DNA from: Micromonospora endolithica
GTDB lineage: Bacteria; Actinomycetota; Actinomycetes; Mycobacteriales; Micromonosporaceae
Reading direction: 5' to 3'
Assembly: GCF_003626595.1 (NCBI RefSeq)
Contig: NZ_RBAK01000003.1
Location: 1 to 64,000, forward strand
DNA: 64,000 nucleotides
Within the stretch, counting starts at the first letter, position 1, and each line of letters starts with the position of its first letter. Position numbers and translations under genes: made by a program. Positions 18,969 through 27,596 of this stretch are shown here, in pieces. The notes beneath the pieces were generated by a model. It searched no databases. It was not told the origin of the DNA and saw nothing but the letters and a program-made list of their open reading frames with translations.

Positions 18969-19328
18969 TAGATCAGCGGCCCGTCGGCGATCGCCATCGG
19001 TCGAGCAGGTGAACCTGCGCTGGTAGCGCGGCCGGTTCCGGACACGCCTCTGTGGCTTGCCTCCAAGCGGCGCGTGCAGGGGGCCAAGTCCGCGGTCCAT
19101 GTCATCGCAGGGATTCGCGCTTATTGAGGGGTGCATCCCGATGATGAGGGACGCTTTCGAGGGATCCGGGTAGTGGACTCAAACGTGGCGAGCTTTGAAA
19201 ACCAGCCTCACTCGGGTGAGACGCAGAGATTCAAGGACTTATCCTGCAAACCAGTTAACGGCATCGATACTGTGGAGGTCTGCCGAGCTGCCTGCCCGGC
19301 GGAGCGCTGAGCGGCGAGGAGCGGCCGG
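18969..19328. other. Stretch without a recognisable gene
   Basis: I see no supported reading frame, RNA gene or strong hairpin here. The last 60 bp before ATG 19329 contain GCGGCGAGGAGCGGCC, a suitable ribosome-binding site for the membrane protein gene. The rest probably includes its promoter. Confidence 0.4.
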
Positions 19329-20276
19329 ATGAGCGTCACGTGCTCGGTCCACGTGCACCCGTTGCGCCGGCTCGCCGCCCGCGCACGGCGACTGTTCGCG
19401 CTTCCCGATCCCCGCCCGATCACGGTGGCCGCGGTGGTCCTCGTTGCAGTGGTTCTAGCCGCGTTCGGCGCCGCCGCCGGTTCCTGGGCGGCTGCGCGCA
19501 CCGCGGGTGCTCTGCCCGGCGACGCCGTGCTGGCCGACCTGTCCCGACGGGCCTGCGGCGTCGACGCCGAGCCCGAGGTGTCGCGGGAGACATCGCCCTG
19601 GACCGCGTCCAGGATTTACGTCAGCACGACGCTGGACTCGGACTGGGACGCTGCTCAGGCGCGGCAGCGCTACGCCGCTGCCGGCTGGTCGGTGTCGGAA
19701 CTCACTACCGTCAACGACTTCGCGGTCGTGCTGTACCCAGGTGACCGGACCAGCACCTACGTTCCCAGCCGATACTCGCGGTTCACCGCGCAATCCCGCG
19801 AACTGGTCGTCGTGGTCAGTGGCACCGCCCTCGCCGACGACGTGTCGGTGTACCTGGACGTGTGGTCCGCCAGCACGCACGCATCACGCGCCCTTGGGCT
19901 CACCGGAGCGGCCCTCGGAATGATCAGCGGATGGATGCTCACCGCCACACTGGCGCGCCGGATACGCCCTACCCATCCCGCGCACCGGGCCACCGTGACC
20001 GCGCTGACCACCACCGCACTGCTCGTCCTCGCCACCCCTACCGTCGCCCTCCACAGCAGTCTCACGCGTCTGCTCCGCCCGCACCCCGACAGCAGCGGCC
20101 CGACGCCCACCGTGCACGACGCTCTCCTACGCGGCCCCTACTGGCCAACCACACCGACGTGGCTGCTGCCCGCCCTTACCATCACAGGCGGCCTGCTCAC
20201 CGCCGTCACGCTGGCCCTCGCCGCCTGGCCTCAGCCCAAGCAGACCACCGATCGCCCGGCCACGGCACGCGACTAA
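19329..20276 (+). CDS. Membrane protein of unknown function, paralogue of 41931-42539
   Basis: The 315-residue protein has one N-terminal membrane segment (residues 37-58, TVAAVVLVAVVLAAFGAAAG). An external domain of about 130 residues follows (ARQRYAAAGWSVSELTTVND resembles small extracytoplasmic sensor or lipoprotein folds). It ends with three further membrane segments. The C-terminal 130 residues match, position for position, the truncated protein on the minus strand at 41931-42539 (for example ARRIRPTHPAHRATVTALT against ARRVRPAHPTHRANVTALT). The family is common in Micromonospora-type genomes, as far as I know without known function. Confidence 0.75.
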   Translation: MSVTCSVHVHPLRRLAARARRLFALPDPRPITVAAVVLVAVVLAAFGAAAGSWAAARTAGALPGDAVLADLSRRACGVDAEPEVSRETSPWTASRIYVSTTLDSDWDAAQARQRYAAAGWSVSELTTVNDFAVVLYPGDRTSTYVPSRYSRFTAQSRELVVVVSGTALADDVSVYLDVWSASTHASRALGLTGAALGMISGWMLTATLARRIRPTHPAHRATVTALTTTALLVLATPTVALHSSLTRLLRPHPDSSGPTPTVHDALLRGPYWPTTPTWLLPALTITGGLLTAVTLALAAWPQPKQTTDRPATARD

Positions 20277-20348
20277 CGACGACCCGCGGCCGTACACCTG
20301 ACCGTGATTCTCACCAGCGGCATCATCCGGTGCCCGGCGTGCTGTGAA

Positions 20349-21347
20349 TCAGCGCCACCACGGCGTCCAGCCCAGCCAGGTGAAGGCGGCAAGCGCGGCG
20401 GCGGCGATACTGGCGATGCCGCCGAAGATGGTTGTGAAGGCAACGACCGCGCCGCGCTTCCGAAGCCGGGACCACCAACCCTGCTCTGTTGAGGGGGTTG
20501 CGGCGGTGCCGTCTCGGCCTGCGAGGGTGTTGTGGCTGCCGGTTGCGGATTGGCTTCCCACCACGCTGGCACCAGAGCCACTGGCGGTCTGGTTCCCGAT
20601 GGCGGTGCCTGCACCGGACACGGTCACAGGGCCAGCCTCGGTACGGCCGAGGGCGACGTTTGTGCCTCCGTCATTGGCCTGCTGGGAGGTGACATGGATT
20701 GTGGGACGGTGCCCTGTGATCACGAGCTGCACAGCTTGGTCCGCGACGGCCTTGTCGGGCACTTCCTGAGCCGCTGGTGTCAACGCGATCAGCTCTGCGA
20801 CCATCTCCGCCAAGGCTGTACGGACCCGAACCAGGAGCCCGCGAAGTGACGCGTCGGAAACCGGCCAGTAGACAACCTCCACGCGGCTGTTCGGTGCCGC
20901 GTTATACCTGTTCATCGTGTCCGTCATGACTTGCGCCCAGGGCGGCATGATTCGATGCTCGGCCTCGCCCCGGTTGGCCAGGGCCTCCAGCTCACCAATG
21001 CCTCCGCCCAGGATCGCCACTTCTAGATTGATATCCTTCTCGCGGAGAGCGTCACTGATCTTGCGGGGAAGCATGGATGCGTTGATCCGTTGGATCATCG
21101 GGTTATAGCCAGCTCGATTGGTGATTATCGCGACCAGGCCCGTGGTGATGTGCCGGTAGTCCGGAACTGTCTCCCCGCCGTAACCGTTGAGTTCTTGTCG
21201 GGCCCAGGCGCGCATTTTTTCGGATCCGGCCTGCCCGCCGAGCACGATGCACTTCTGCAGTAGCGACGCCACGGCCATGCTGTCGTCCAGCACGCCCGCC
21301 TGGATCTGCGCAAGAAGGCCTTCCCGCTTGTACGGCATGGCGGGCAT
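20349..21347 (-). CDS. AbiTii-domain protein with C-terminal membrane anchor
   Basis: ATG 21347, with GGAGG 11 bp upstream, opens a protein of about 332 residues. Residues 8-70 have the pattern of the AbiTii abortive-infection domain (LLAQIQAGVLDDSMAVASLL, EKMRAWARQELNGYGG). A middle region is followed by a Gly/Ser/Ala-rich repeat-like linker (GSGASVVGSQSATGSHNTLA) and a single C-terminal membrane helix (VVAFTTIFGGIASIAAAALA). AbiTii was first noted in the lactococcal abortive infection system AbiT; its biochemical role is unknown. The anchored form suggests action at the membrane. No partner gene is adjacent on the same strand. Confidence 0.75.
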   Translation of the reverse strand: MPAMPYKREGLLAQIQAGVLDDSMAVASLLQKCIVLGGQAGSEKMRAWARQELNGYGGETVPDYRHITTGLVAIITNRAGYNPMIQRINASMLPRKISDALREKDINLEVAILGGGIGELEALANRGEAEHRIMPPWAQVMTDTMNRYNAAPNSRVEVVYWPVSDASLRGLLVRVRTALAEMVAELIALTPAAQEVPDKAVADQAVQLVITGHRPTIHVTSQQANDGGTNVALGRTEAGPVTVSGAGTAIGNQTASGSGASVVGSQSATGSHNTLAGRDGTAATPSTEQGWWSRLRKRGAVVAFTTIFGGIASIAAAALAAFTWLGWTPWWR

Positions 21348-21589
21348 TCTCCCACCTCCGGCTCTGCATCCCAACTGGACGTTGAAGGTGGTCTCGACAG
21401 CCTTCAGGAGTTGGCGCGCCCGACGATCGGGAAACGGCTGGGCAGTTTGCCAGGCGTTCGGCGCGGGGCTGGTATCGCTCATGATGCGCTCCTCGGCCAG
21501 CGTCGTGACGAACGGACGGTGCACCATGGCTGCGTCAGTGGCGGAGAGCGGTGCCTCCCGCATCCGTGACGGCCCGGCCGAGGAGCCGG

Positions 21590-21889
21590 TCACGCACGGA
21601 GTGTCGGCGGGCTGTCCGGGCCGAGTAGCGGCAGGATGCCGGTGACGCTGAGGACGTGCTTGACCTGGCCGGTGGCGTATAGCAGGGTCAGGGCGCCGCC
21701 GGCGAGGGTGGCGGCGTGGTGGGCCGAGACGAGCACGCTGATGACGGTGGAGTCGATGAAGGTCACGGCGGCCAGTTCGACGTCCACGGTCGGGGTGGCG
21801 GCGGTGGTGGTGGCCGGCAGGTCGCGCAACTGTGCGACGCTGCTGAGGTTAGGACTGGTGAATGAGCTGTGGAAGCAGGTATCAAGCAC
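21590..21889 (-). CDS. STAS-domain protein, N-terminally shortened
   Basis: The 99-residue product contains the core of an anti-sigma-factor antagonist STAS domain. The expected phosphorylation-type segment is VTFIDSTVISVLVSAHHAA, followed by GGALTLLYATGQVKHVLSVT. The first beta strands of the fold (about 30 residues, usually beginning with the LxGxLD motif) are missing or unrecognisable. It is therefore probably a truncated gene. A complete STAS protein is encoded at 28908-29264. Its stop is adjacent to the AbiTii gene's upstream region. Confidence 0.55.
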   Translation of the reverse strand: MLDTCFHSSFTSPNLSSVAQLRDLPATTTAATPTVDVELAAVTFIDSTVISVLVSAHHAATLAGGALTLLYATGQVKHVLSVTGILPLLGPDSPPTLRA

Positions 21890-22108
21890 ACCAGGTTGTG
21901 CCGCCCGGCGTCTGACCGAGGGCGGCGTGTTTCTGCTGAAGCGCTACGGGAGAGCACGTCGTGCCTCTCGGTCGTCTGGAGGTAGACGCCGGGCTGACAG
22001 GCGTCCTTCAATCGCCTTGGTGTCGCGGGATGCTGAAGACCTCCCGGAGGTCTATCCTTGCCTTATGGCCCACGGGCTGACTCATCGCACCCTTCGAGGT
22101 AAGTCACG

Positions 22109-23032
22109 ATGAACTACGGCGTCCCGTCCGCCGCATTGATACTCGCTGCCATCGCGGTTTTTCGCGATGCGTTCCATTGGCGTGACGACATCAAGGCCAT
22201 ATTTCTCGATGCCGGGGTGTCCCCGAATCTTTATGACAAGCACGATGAGCCGCACAAGAGCAAGGCGCGGATCGCCCGCAGCCTCCTCGATGATCTTCGA
22301 GCCAGCGGCGAGCGGGGAAACGCCATAATCGTGCGAGTCGTCGAAGAGTTGTGCCGTCTGAATAAGCCGCACCGTGACGCCCCGGACAAGCGCGCCGGGT
22401 ATTTGGCGATCGAGGAGCTCAAGCGGCAGGCCGTGGAGGCGAATATTCTGGTGAGCCCTGAAAGGGCCGCAGCCGAAGCACGACGCGCGGCCGGTAGACG
22501 ACAAGCTGCGGCCGTTGAGGAGCGTCGAGCAAAGATTGGCTCGCTCAGGCATTCCTTCCTGGAACTCAATAAAGCCCAGCCCAGAACTGATGCCGATCGA
22601 CAGCGTCGTGGGTACGACCTTGAACGGCTGCTAGCCGATCTATTCAGAATTCACGAGATTGATTATCGGCCGCCATACCGCACGGAGCGTGAACAAATCG
22701 ATGGCTCCTTCCACTTTCGTGGTTTCACCTACCTGACCGAAATCAAGTGGCGAACCGTCACTCCGGATGTTGGCGACCTTCTGACGTTCAAGGGCAAGGT
22801 GGATAGCAAAATTGACAGCACTCGCGGAGTCTTCATCTCCATGGCTGGATTCGACCCGGCCGTTCTCAGTCATGTGATGGACATGGCGCGTGGTAGCCGC
22901 AACAACATCGTTCTCTTTGATGGACGCGACGTAGCATTGCTTTTTGAGGGGGGTTTCGGCCTGATTGATGCCTTAACGGCCAAGGTGGACGCTGCGGAAC
23001 AAGAAGGAAGGATGTGGCACCCTCTCCATTGA
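22109..23032 (+). CDS. PD-(D/E)XK restriction-like endonuclease with N-terminal helical domain
   Basis: In this 307-residue protein, residues 1-90 form a helical adaptor-like domain (AFHWRDDIKAIFLDAGVSPN). Such modules head many conflict-system proteins. A charged helix at 115-165 links to a nuclease core: RRGYDLERLLADLFRIHEID, then EQIDGSFHF, then YLTEIKWR. This supplies the E, D and E-x-K residues of the Mrr/PD-(D/E)XK fold. It should be a DNA-cleaving, probably defensive nuclease. It has no methyltransferase neighbour, so it may cut modified DNA like Mrr or act as an effector. The lower GC content supports recent transfer. Confidence 0.8.
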   Translation: MNYGVPSAALILAAIAVFRDAFHWRDDIKAIFLDAGVSPNLYDKHDEPHKSKARIARSLLDDLRASGERGNAIIVRVVEELCRLNKPHRDAPDKRAGYLAIEELKRQAVEANILVSPERAAAEARRAAGRRQAAAVEERRAKIGSLRHSFLELNKAQPRTDADRQRRGYDLERLLADLFRIHEIDYRPPYRTEREQIDGSFHFRGFTYLTEIKWRTVTPDVGDLLTFKGKVDSKIDSTRGVFISMAGFDPAVLSHVMDMARGSRNNIVLFDGRDVALLFEGGFGLIDALTAKVDAAEQEGRMWHPLH

Positions 23033-23061
23033 ATTCCGGATCCAATCGATCAACTCAGAAC

Positions 23062-23580
23062 TCAACTCGACTGCGACGAGGGCGAACCGGTGATGGCAGC
23101 TTGAATGGCGCTGATTTTCTGAACGAGACGCATCGTTTCGGGAATCTTCGTGAATCCGTATCTCGCGTAGAAGCCGGCGGCATTGGGGTCGATGGCATCT
23201 ACTACCACAAACCGCGCCCCGACGGCCTTCGTCGCATCAAGGATGCGATGGAGCGCGTCCACGAGGAGGACCGATCCTAGGCCTTGGCCCTGTAGGGTCT
23301 TGTCCAGTGCTAGGCGGCCGAGCATTATCGCGGGGATCTGATTCGGGTTCCCTTTGGCGATTCGATCTGGCAGCGCTTGTCTCTGAAGTAGGTGAGCGGC
23401 TGTCGAATAGTACGCAACAACCTGTAGATCTTCATGCCAGACAAAAGTCCTGCTGACTCCTTTTGCCTCAGTGGTCAGTGCATGAGATCTTAGCCAAGAA
23501 TCCAAGCTCGGCTTGCCGCTCATAAACTGCTCAGCATTATGGTGGGCGCTAATGGCCTCGCTGACAAACGTGGCGCTCAT
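23062..23580 (-). CDS. GNAT acetyltransferase, probable toxin of a TA pair
   Basis: The 172-residue protein has the GNAT fold, with the acetyl-CoA binding loop at ALDKTLQGQGLGSVLLVDAL and the C-terminal block NAAGFYARYGFTKIPETM. Length and the YYSTAAHLLQRQ segment resemble the TacT/AtaT class, which acetylates aminoacyl-tRNA and halts translation. Its ATG overlaps the stop of the upstream HTH gene by 4 bp, the usual antitoxin-first order. I infer a toxin, but an ordinary acetyltransferase is not excluded because the partner is HTH-type rather than the ribbon-helix-helix TacA type. Confidence 0.8.
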   Translation of the reverse strand: MSATFVSEAISAHHNAEQFMSGKPSLDSWLRSHALTTEAKGVSRTFVWHEDLQVVAYYSTAAHLLQRQALPDRIAKGNPNQIPAIMLGRLALDKTLQGQGLGSVLLVDALHRILDATKAVGARFVVVDAIDPNAAGFYARYGFTKIPETMRLVQKISAIQAAITGSPSSQSS

Positions 23581-23984
23581 CGTCGATCCACGATGGCCTC
23601 GGCGCGGGCCGCAGCACGCTTCAAACTTGCATTGGGCGCGACTCCTTCATCGGAGTCGGTGACCATGTGGTCAAACAACTCTGCTGGAATCGTAGTGCTA
23701 TAATCTGATGTTTGCGTCGGCTGGTCGCCGCCTTGCCGATTGCTTGTGCGTTCGGACTTTCTCGTACGACTGCCGCCGCGCTGCCTAAGCTGAACACCGC
23801 TTTCTGTTAACACGCGGTGGATGAAGCCGTAGGATCGGCCTGTCGAGGCGGCTAGGGCGCGGATGCTTTCACCTGAGGTGTAGCGCTTAACAACGTCCGT
23901 AGCCAACGTCCGGCGATCGGAGCTGACGACTGCGCGCTCCTTCTCTGCCTTGCCGGTGTCAGTGGCCTTCTGAGGAACGGGCAT
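23577..23984 (-). CDS. Helix-turn-helix antitoxin/regulator paired with the GNAT gene
   Basis: ATG 23984 is preceded by GAGAGGAG and gives a protein of about 135 residues; the frame is open to 24113 but upstream sequence is not protein-like. Residues 25-70 form an HTH of the actinomycete type RYTSGESIRALAASTGRSYG followed by a basic hinge. The C-terminal 45 residues (AELFDHMVTDSDEGVAPNAS) look like a toxin-neutralising tail. By analogy with other TA operons it should bind its own promoter and the GNAT enzyme. Confidence 0.75.
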   Translation of the reverse strand: MPVPQKATDTGKAEKERAVVSSDRRTLATDVVKRYTSGESIRALAASTGRSYGFIHRVLTESGVQLRQRGGSRTRKSERTSNRQGGDQPTQTSDYSTTIPAELFDHMVTDSDEGVAPNASLKRAAARAEAIVDRR

Positions 23985-24825
23985 GCAAACTCCTCTCGCC
24001 CGGTCAGTGTAACGCAGAAGAATGATCAAGAGCTCCGCCAGCGGCCTATGGCCGGGCGAGGTGTGAGAGGAGTCGATCAGGCGCTCACCGAGCAGCTGCT
24101 CACCCCTCCTCACGTCCAGACAGAACGATCCTCACGTCCCGAAGACACGGCCGAACATCATTAAGTTAAGAGCTCTTAGGAGGTTAGGGGCTCGAGCCGG
24201 TTCAGACGTCTGACCTGCGGAAAGGTAGGTCCGCCACTCCCCTGCCCGATTGGCTATGGACGCGGGTAACGGCGCAGCTGACACCAGCGCTGGGCGTGCG
24301 GCAGGATGCTGATGAAGGCGCCGGCAGAAGACCAGCATGGGCGCGTCCGGCGCCTACTCCCAGCCCCTGCGCCCTCAACTCGCGCACCTCAGGCAGTTGT
24401 TCCAGGCTTTAATCCGTCGGCGTTCCCGTTTCTGGGTGCGGCCGCGTTCGCCGGCTGGCTGAGGCCCCAGTCGTAGGAGACGTGCATCTGCGCATCTAAG
24501 ACGTGGCAGCGTCAAACTGACCGCCATGAGCGCTCAGAAGCGACCCGTCGACAGTCGAAGCGCCACGACCGCGCCCCCATCCGCGTCCGCATCATGAGAC
24601 GAGCATTTCAAGATGCAAGCAGAATCGAAGATTTTTGCGCTCCGACCGCCGGACTCGACCGGACTACGGGAGAACAGAGCGGATCGTATAGCACTGCGCC
24701 GGACTGTTGGCAAGACTCGGTGATCGATCCGTTGCAAATCGGGGGTTGACTCCATCGGATTCCCGGGGCGTAATGGAGGTACGTTCCCGCAGCGCCGACC
24801 GGCGCGGTCGGCCACACATGCAGCG

Positions 24826-24854
24826 GGCAGGCACTCCTCGACGGGGTGCCTGCC
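24826..24854 (+). terminator. Hairpin followed by TTGTT
   Basis: GGCAGGCAC and GTGCCTGCC form a 9-bp perfect stem with an 11-nt loop, and GTTGTTCG follows. It is a plausible terminator on the + strand, although no complete gene is recognised directly upstream. It could be what remains of a deleted gene's 3' end. Confidence 0.45.
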
Positions 24855-25181
24855 GTTGTTCGTGCCGACGCCGCGAGGGGCGTGCGGAGTTAGGAGGCCC
24901 CACATGAAGGACCGTTCGTCGGCGAGTTGAGCCGCCGCACCACCTGAGCGCTCCCGTGGCGCCGCCGGTGGTGAGTCTTGATCCGCTGTGGCTCGGCGGG
25001 GCCGTCTGCCCTCTGTCCGTCCGTGTTGACCGCAGCCTGCTGTGCGGGTTGTGGCGACGCCTGCTGCCTTGCTGCCTGCCCCTGCGCGGGGTCAGGCGTG
25101 TTCGTTGACTCGACCATAGTGAGTGTTTGTCGTCCCCCCATGTACGAGGGGTCCGCCCGGCCGGGCGTCGCCCGGCAGGGT

Positions 25182-25221
25182 CGCGCCTGCCCGGGAACCG
25201 ACCGGAAGCCGGGCAGGCGCG
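25182..25221. repeat. 13-bp perfect inverted repeat in the DUF2637 leader
   Basis: CGCGCCTGCCCGG pairs perfectly with CCGGGCAGGCGCG over a 14-nt loop. A further GC-rich partial palindrome (GTCCGCCCGGCCGGGCG) lies just before it. It is 174 bp upstream of the DUF2637 frame. Possible roles are transcription attenuation, binding of a KorSA-type repressor, or part of a transfer/replication origin. Confidence 0.6.
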
Positions 25222-25394
25222 GCCTGGGACGGAATCCCAGCCACCTGAAGCACACCCTTCAACCACCTGCTTGGAGCAGAACGTGACCTCACACAACAGC
25301 TTTATGAAGGCCCCGGCTGCCGTCACGGCCCGCCTCCACACGACAACGCCGAACGCGGCCGTACACGCGCCGCCCGCACCCAGGTGGTGGGCCG

Positions 25395-26225
25395 TTGGCA
25401 ACACCTGAGCAGCGACGCACCAGCTCACCCCTGAGCGCGCGGCGGGAGCGGTGGGAGGACCGCGCCCAGGTGGCGATCATGCTGTTGATCGGCGGCGCGG
25501 CCGGCGCGGCGTCGTTCACGCACGTGCACGACGTCGCCGCCGCGCACGGGCAGCCGGGCTGGCTGGCCTGGGCCGACGCGATCGTGCTGGAGTTGATGTC
25601 GATCGCCGCCGGTCTGGAGCTGCGCCGCAAACGGCGCCAAGGCACGAGCGTCGCCTTCCCCGCCGCGGTGCTCGTGGTAGCGGTGTCGCTGTCACTGGCG
25701 GCGCAGGTGGTGGAGGCAGAGGTGTCGGTGATCGGCTGGATCGCCGCCGCCCTACCGGCCCTCGGGTTTCTGGCGATGGTGAAGATCGCCCTCGGCCGCG
25801 CCGACCCCACCACGCCCCGCTCGACCGACCAGCCAGTGCGGGCCGAGCCCGGACCGCCGCTGACCGTCGACGCATCGGCCCCGGACCCCCACCCGCCGGT
25901 CCCCGACATCGCCACCGCGGTCCCGGACTCCGCGACAGCGGTCCCCACCGCCGCGAACCAACCATCGGCGGTCCCGGACCACCCGGACCACGAGACGTCG
26001 ACCGACACCAGCGGTCCGGAGGTCACCGCGCTGGTCCCGGCCGCCCGGACCGCCGCCCGCACCCTCACCGCCGAGGGGACACCGCTGTCCCGCAAAGCCC
26101 TCGCCCACCAGCTCCGCGCGGACGGACACCAGCTGTCCAACGCCACCGCCTCCGCGCTCGTGCGCGTCCTACGCGCCGAGACCACCACGCCCACATCGGA
26201 TCTGTCACCGCGGGAGGCCGCGTGA
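25395..26225 (+). CDS. DUF2637 membrane protein (Spd/transfer-associated)
   Basis: The protein of about 276 residues has four closely spaced hydrophobic segments in residues 27-140 (VAIMLLIGGAAGAASFTHVH, DAIVLELMSIAAGLELRRKR, VLVVAVSLSLAAQVVEAEVS, IGWIAAALPALGFLAMVKIA). This is the DUF2637 pattern found in plasmid and AICE proteins tied to spread through the mycelium. A Pro/Asp/Thr-rich linker and a C-terminal winged-helix-like region (PLSRKALAHQLRADGHQLSN) follow. The start is uncertain: TTG 25395 is the furthest upstream. The TGA overlaps GTG 26222 of a possible next frame. It marks the remnant of a conjugative element. Confidence 0.8.
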   Translation: MATPEQRRTSSPLSARRERWEDRAQVAIMLLIGGAAGAASFTHVHDVAAAHGQPGWLAWADAIVLELMSIAAGLELRRKRRQGTSVAFPAAVLVVAVSLSLAAQVVEAEVSVIGWIAAALPALGFLAMVKIALGRADPTTPRSTDQPVRAEPGPPLTVDASAPDPHPPVPDIATAVPDSATAVPTAANQPSAVPDHPDHETSTDTSGPEVTALVPAARTAARTLTAEGTPLSRKALAHQLRADGHQLSNATASALVRVLRAETTTPTSDLSPREAA

Positions 26226-26246
26226 CAGAGCTTCGACTCACGGCTT

Positions 26247-26326
26247 CTGTCAGAGGAAGCCGCCGCTGTCAGACCCGCGTCTGTCAGGAGATCCGGCAGC
26301 TGACACAACCTGACCAGACCTGTCAG
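26247..26326. repeat. Cluster of TGTCAG repeats
   Basis: TGTCAG occurs at 26248, 26267, 26282 and 26321, and inverted (CTGACA) at 26300. A related GTGACAG lies at 26222. Spacing is 19, 15, 18 and 21 bp, roughly one and a half to two helical turns. Related CTGTCACCG motifs occur after the replication-relaxation gene at 27762, 27772 and (inverted) 27790. The pattern recalls iterons or regulator-binding arrays of plasmid-like elements. Confidence 0.55.
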
Positions 26327-26401
26327 CGCGTTCCCGCCCACCGCAACGGTCGGCGCACGCACCGCACACCCATCCACAACTCTGACCTTGGAGCAACAAC
26401 G

Positions 26402-26668
26402 ATGACGACCCAACCCGACGACCTCCACCGGCGTCGCCGACCGGACTCACACCGGCTCTCACCGCACCGTCACGCCGAACCCGTTTTGCCCGGCGGTTCA
26501 GCAGTCAGTGCCGATCTCCGTTCTACCGTCCGTCTTGATCCTGACCCCCAACCTGACCCCTCACACCCGCTCACAGCCCAGGTCAGCCCCGCTGTCACCG
26601 GTCTGGGACCGCTCCAGACAGACCCTCCAGTCTCGGGTCTCCCCCCAGGGGCTTGTGCGCATGGGTAA
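26402..26668 (+). CDS. Small hypothetical protein before the replication-relaxation gene
   Basis: ATG 26402 follows GGAGCAACAACG, a suitable ribosome-binding site, and opens an 88-residue frame rich in Pro, Arg, Asp and His. The frame also runs back to GTG 26222, which overlaps the DUF2637 stop. Its TAA at 26666-26668 overlaps the next gene's ATG 26661 by 8 bp, favouring coupled translation. No domain is recognised. The frame may be only a leader that feeds ribosomes to the next gene. Confidence 0.4.
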   Translation: MTTQPDDLHRRRRPDSHRLSPHRHAEPVLPGGSAVSADLRSTVRLDPDPQPDPSHPLTAQVSPAVTGLGPLQTDPPVSGLPPGACAHG

Positions 26669-27596
26669 ACACTTACCGACCGCGGATCCGCTGCTGCGGC
26701 TGCAGGCCAGCATCACCGCCCGCGACGACCGGCTCCTCGACTGGCTCTACGACCACGGCGTGCTCACCACCGACCAGATCGCCGCCGCTCTGTTCCCGTC
26801 CCTGGACTTCACCCAACGCCGCCTGCGCCGCCTCACCGCCCTGCGGGCGGTCGACCGGTTCCGACCCAACAAAGCCGACGGCGGCTCGCACCCCTACCAC
26901 TATGTCCTGGACCAGCTCGGCTACGACCACGTCCACGCCCAACGCGGACTCGGCCGGCCCCGCCGGGACCAGGCCCGCCGCCGCAAACAGTCCCTCACCT
27001 CCCGTCCGGACCTGCCGCACCTGCTCGGCGGCAACCAGGTCTTCATCGACCTCGCCGCCCACGCCCGCACCCACCCCGACACCGAGCTGGTCCGCTGGCA
27101 GCCCGCGTCGGCCTACCACGAACCCGGCACCCTCTACCGCGAAGGCGGCGACCCGCAGATCATCGTCGCGGGAGCGATCGGGTTTCCCCGCCCGGACGGC
27201 GCCGGGGTATGGACCGAGGACGGACGGTCCGTGCCGTTCTTCCTCGAGTACGACACCGGGCTAGAACACCTGCACGTCCTCATCGACAAGGTCATCAAGT
27301 ACGAGCGGCTGTACACGATGAGCACCTGGGCATGGCCGGTGCTGTTCCACCTCCCCTCCGCACGCCGGGAGGCGAACCTGCACCACCGGATCGCCGGCAT
27401 CGGCCTGGAAACCGTCGTCGCCACCACCACCGCCGACCTGCGCGGCGCACTCGGCGCCAGCCCAGCACACCAGGTCTGGCAACTGGTCGACCGCAGCGGC
27501 CGTCACCGCCTCATCGACCTGCCCTACACCGACACCCGCCACGACAAAGAATTCCTCACCCACACCGCCCCCGACCAGGAAGACCGGGCCGCCTGA
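26661..27596 (+). CDS. Replication-relaxation family protein
   Basis: The protein of about 311 residues belongs to the replication-relaxation (Replic_Relax) family of actinomycete plasmids and integrative elements. An N-terminal winged helix (LLDWLYDHGVLTTDQIAAAL, RRLRRLTALRAVDRF) is followed by a basic linker and a nuclease-like alpha/beta domain (VPFFLEYDTGLEHLHVLIDK, VIKYERLYTMSTWAW). The E-x-D-x-G and K-Y-E residues resemble PD-(D/E)XK active sites. The family is linked to relaxation and initiation of plasmid DNA. ATG 26661 and GTG 26655 are both possible starts; the open frame to 26508 is not protein-like. Confidence 0.85.
   Translation: MGKHLPTADPLLRLQASITARDDRLLDWLYDHGVLTTDQIAAALFPSLDFTQRRLRRLTALRAVDRFRPNKADGGSHPYHYVLDQLGYDHVHAQRGLGRPRRDQARRRKQSLTSRPDLPHLLGGNQVFIDLAAHARTHPDTELVRWQPASAYHEPGTLYREGGDPQIIVAGAIGFPRPDGAGVWTEDGRSVPFFLEYDTGLEHLHVLIDKVIKYERLYTMSTWAWPVLFHLPSARREANLHHRIAGIGLETVVATTTADLRGALGASPAHQVWQLVDRSGRHRLIDLPYTDTRHDKEFLTHTAPDQEDRAA

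Larger units (their letters stand above)
23985..25394. other. 1.4-kb stretch without a convincing gene
   Basis: Several short frames exist on both strands but none has protein-like composition, a ribosome-binding site or a recognisable family. The stretch contains two notable hairpins (24826-24854 and 25182-25221). It presumably holds the promoter of the HTH/GNAT pair on its left and the leader of the DUF2637 gene on its right. It may be the scar of a lost transfer or replication region, since TraSA and Rep genes would normally lie beside the DUF2637 gene. Confidence 0.5.

Noticed and set aside
24534-25428. Minus-strand frames in the 1.4-kb gap before the DUF2637 gene
   Set aside because: Overlapping frames with Arg/Ser/Gly-rich composition, no family match and no ribosome-binding sites; treated as non-coding.
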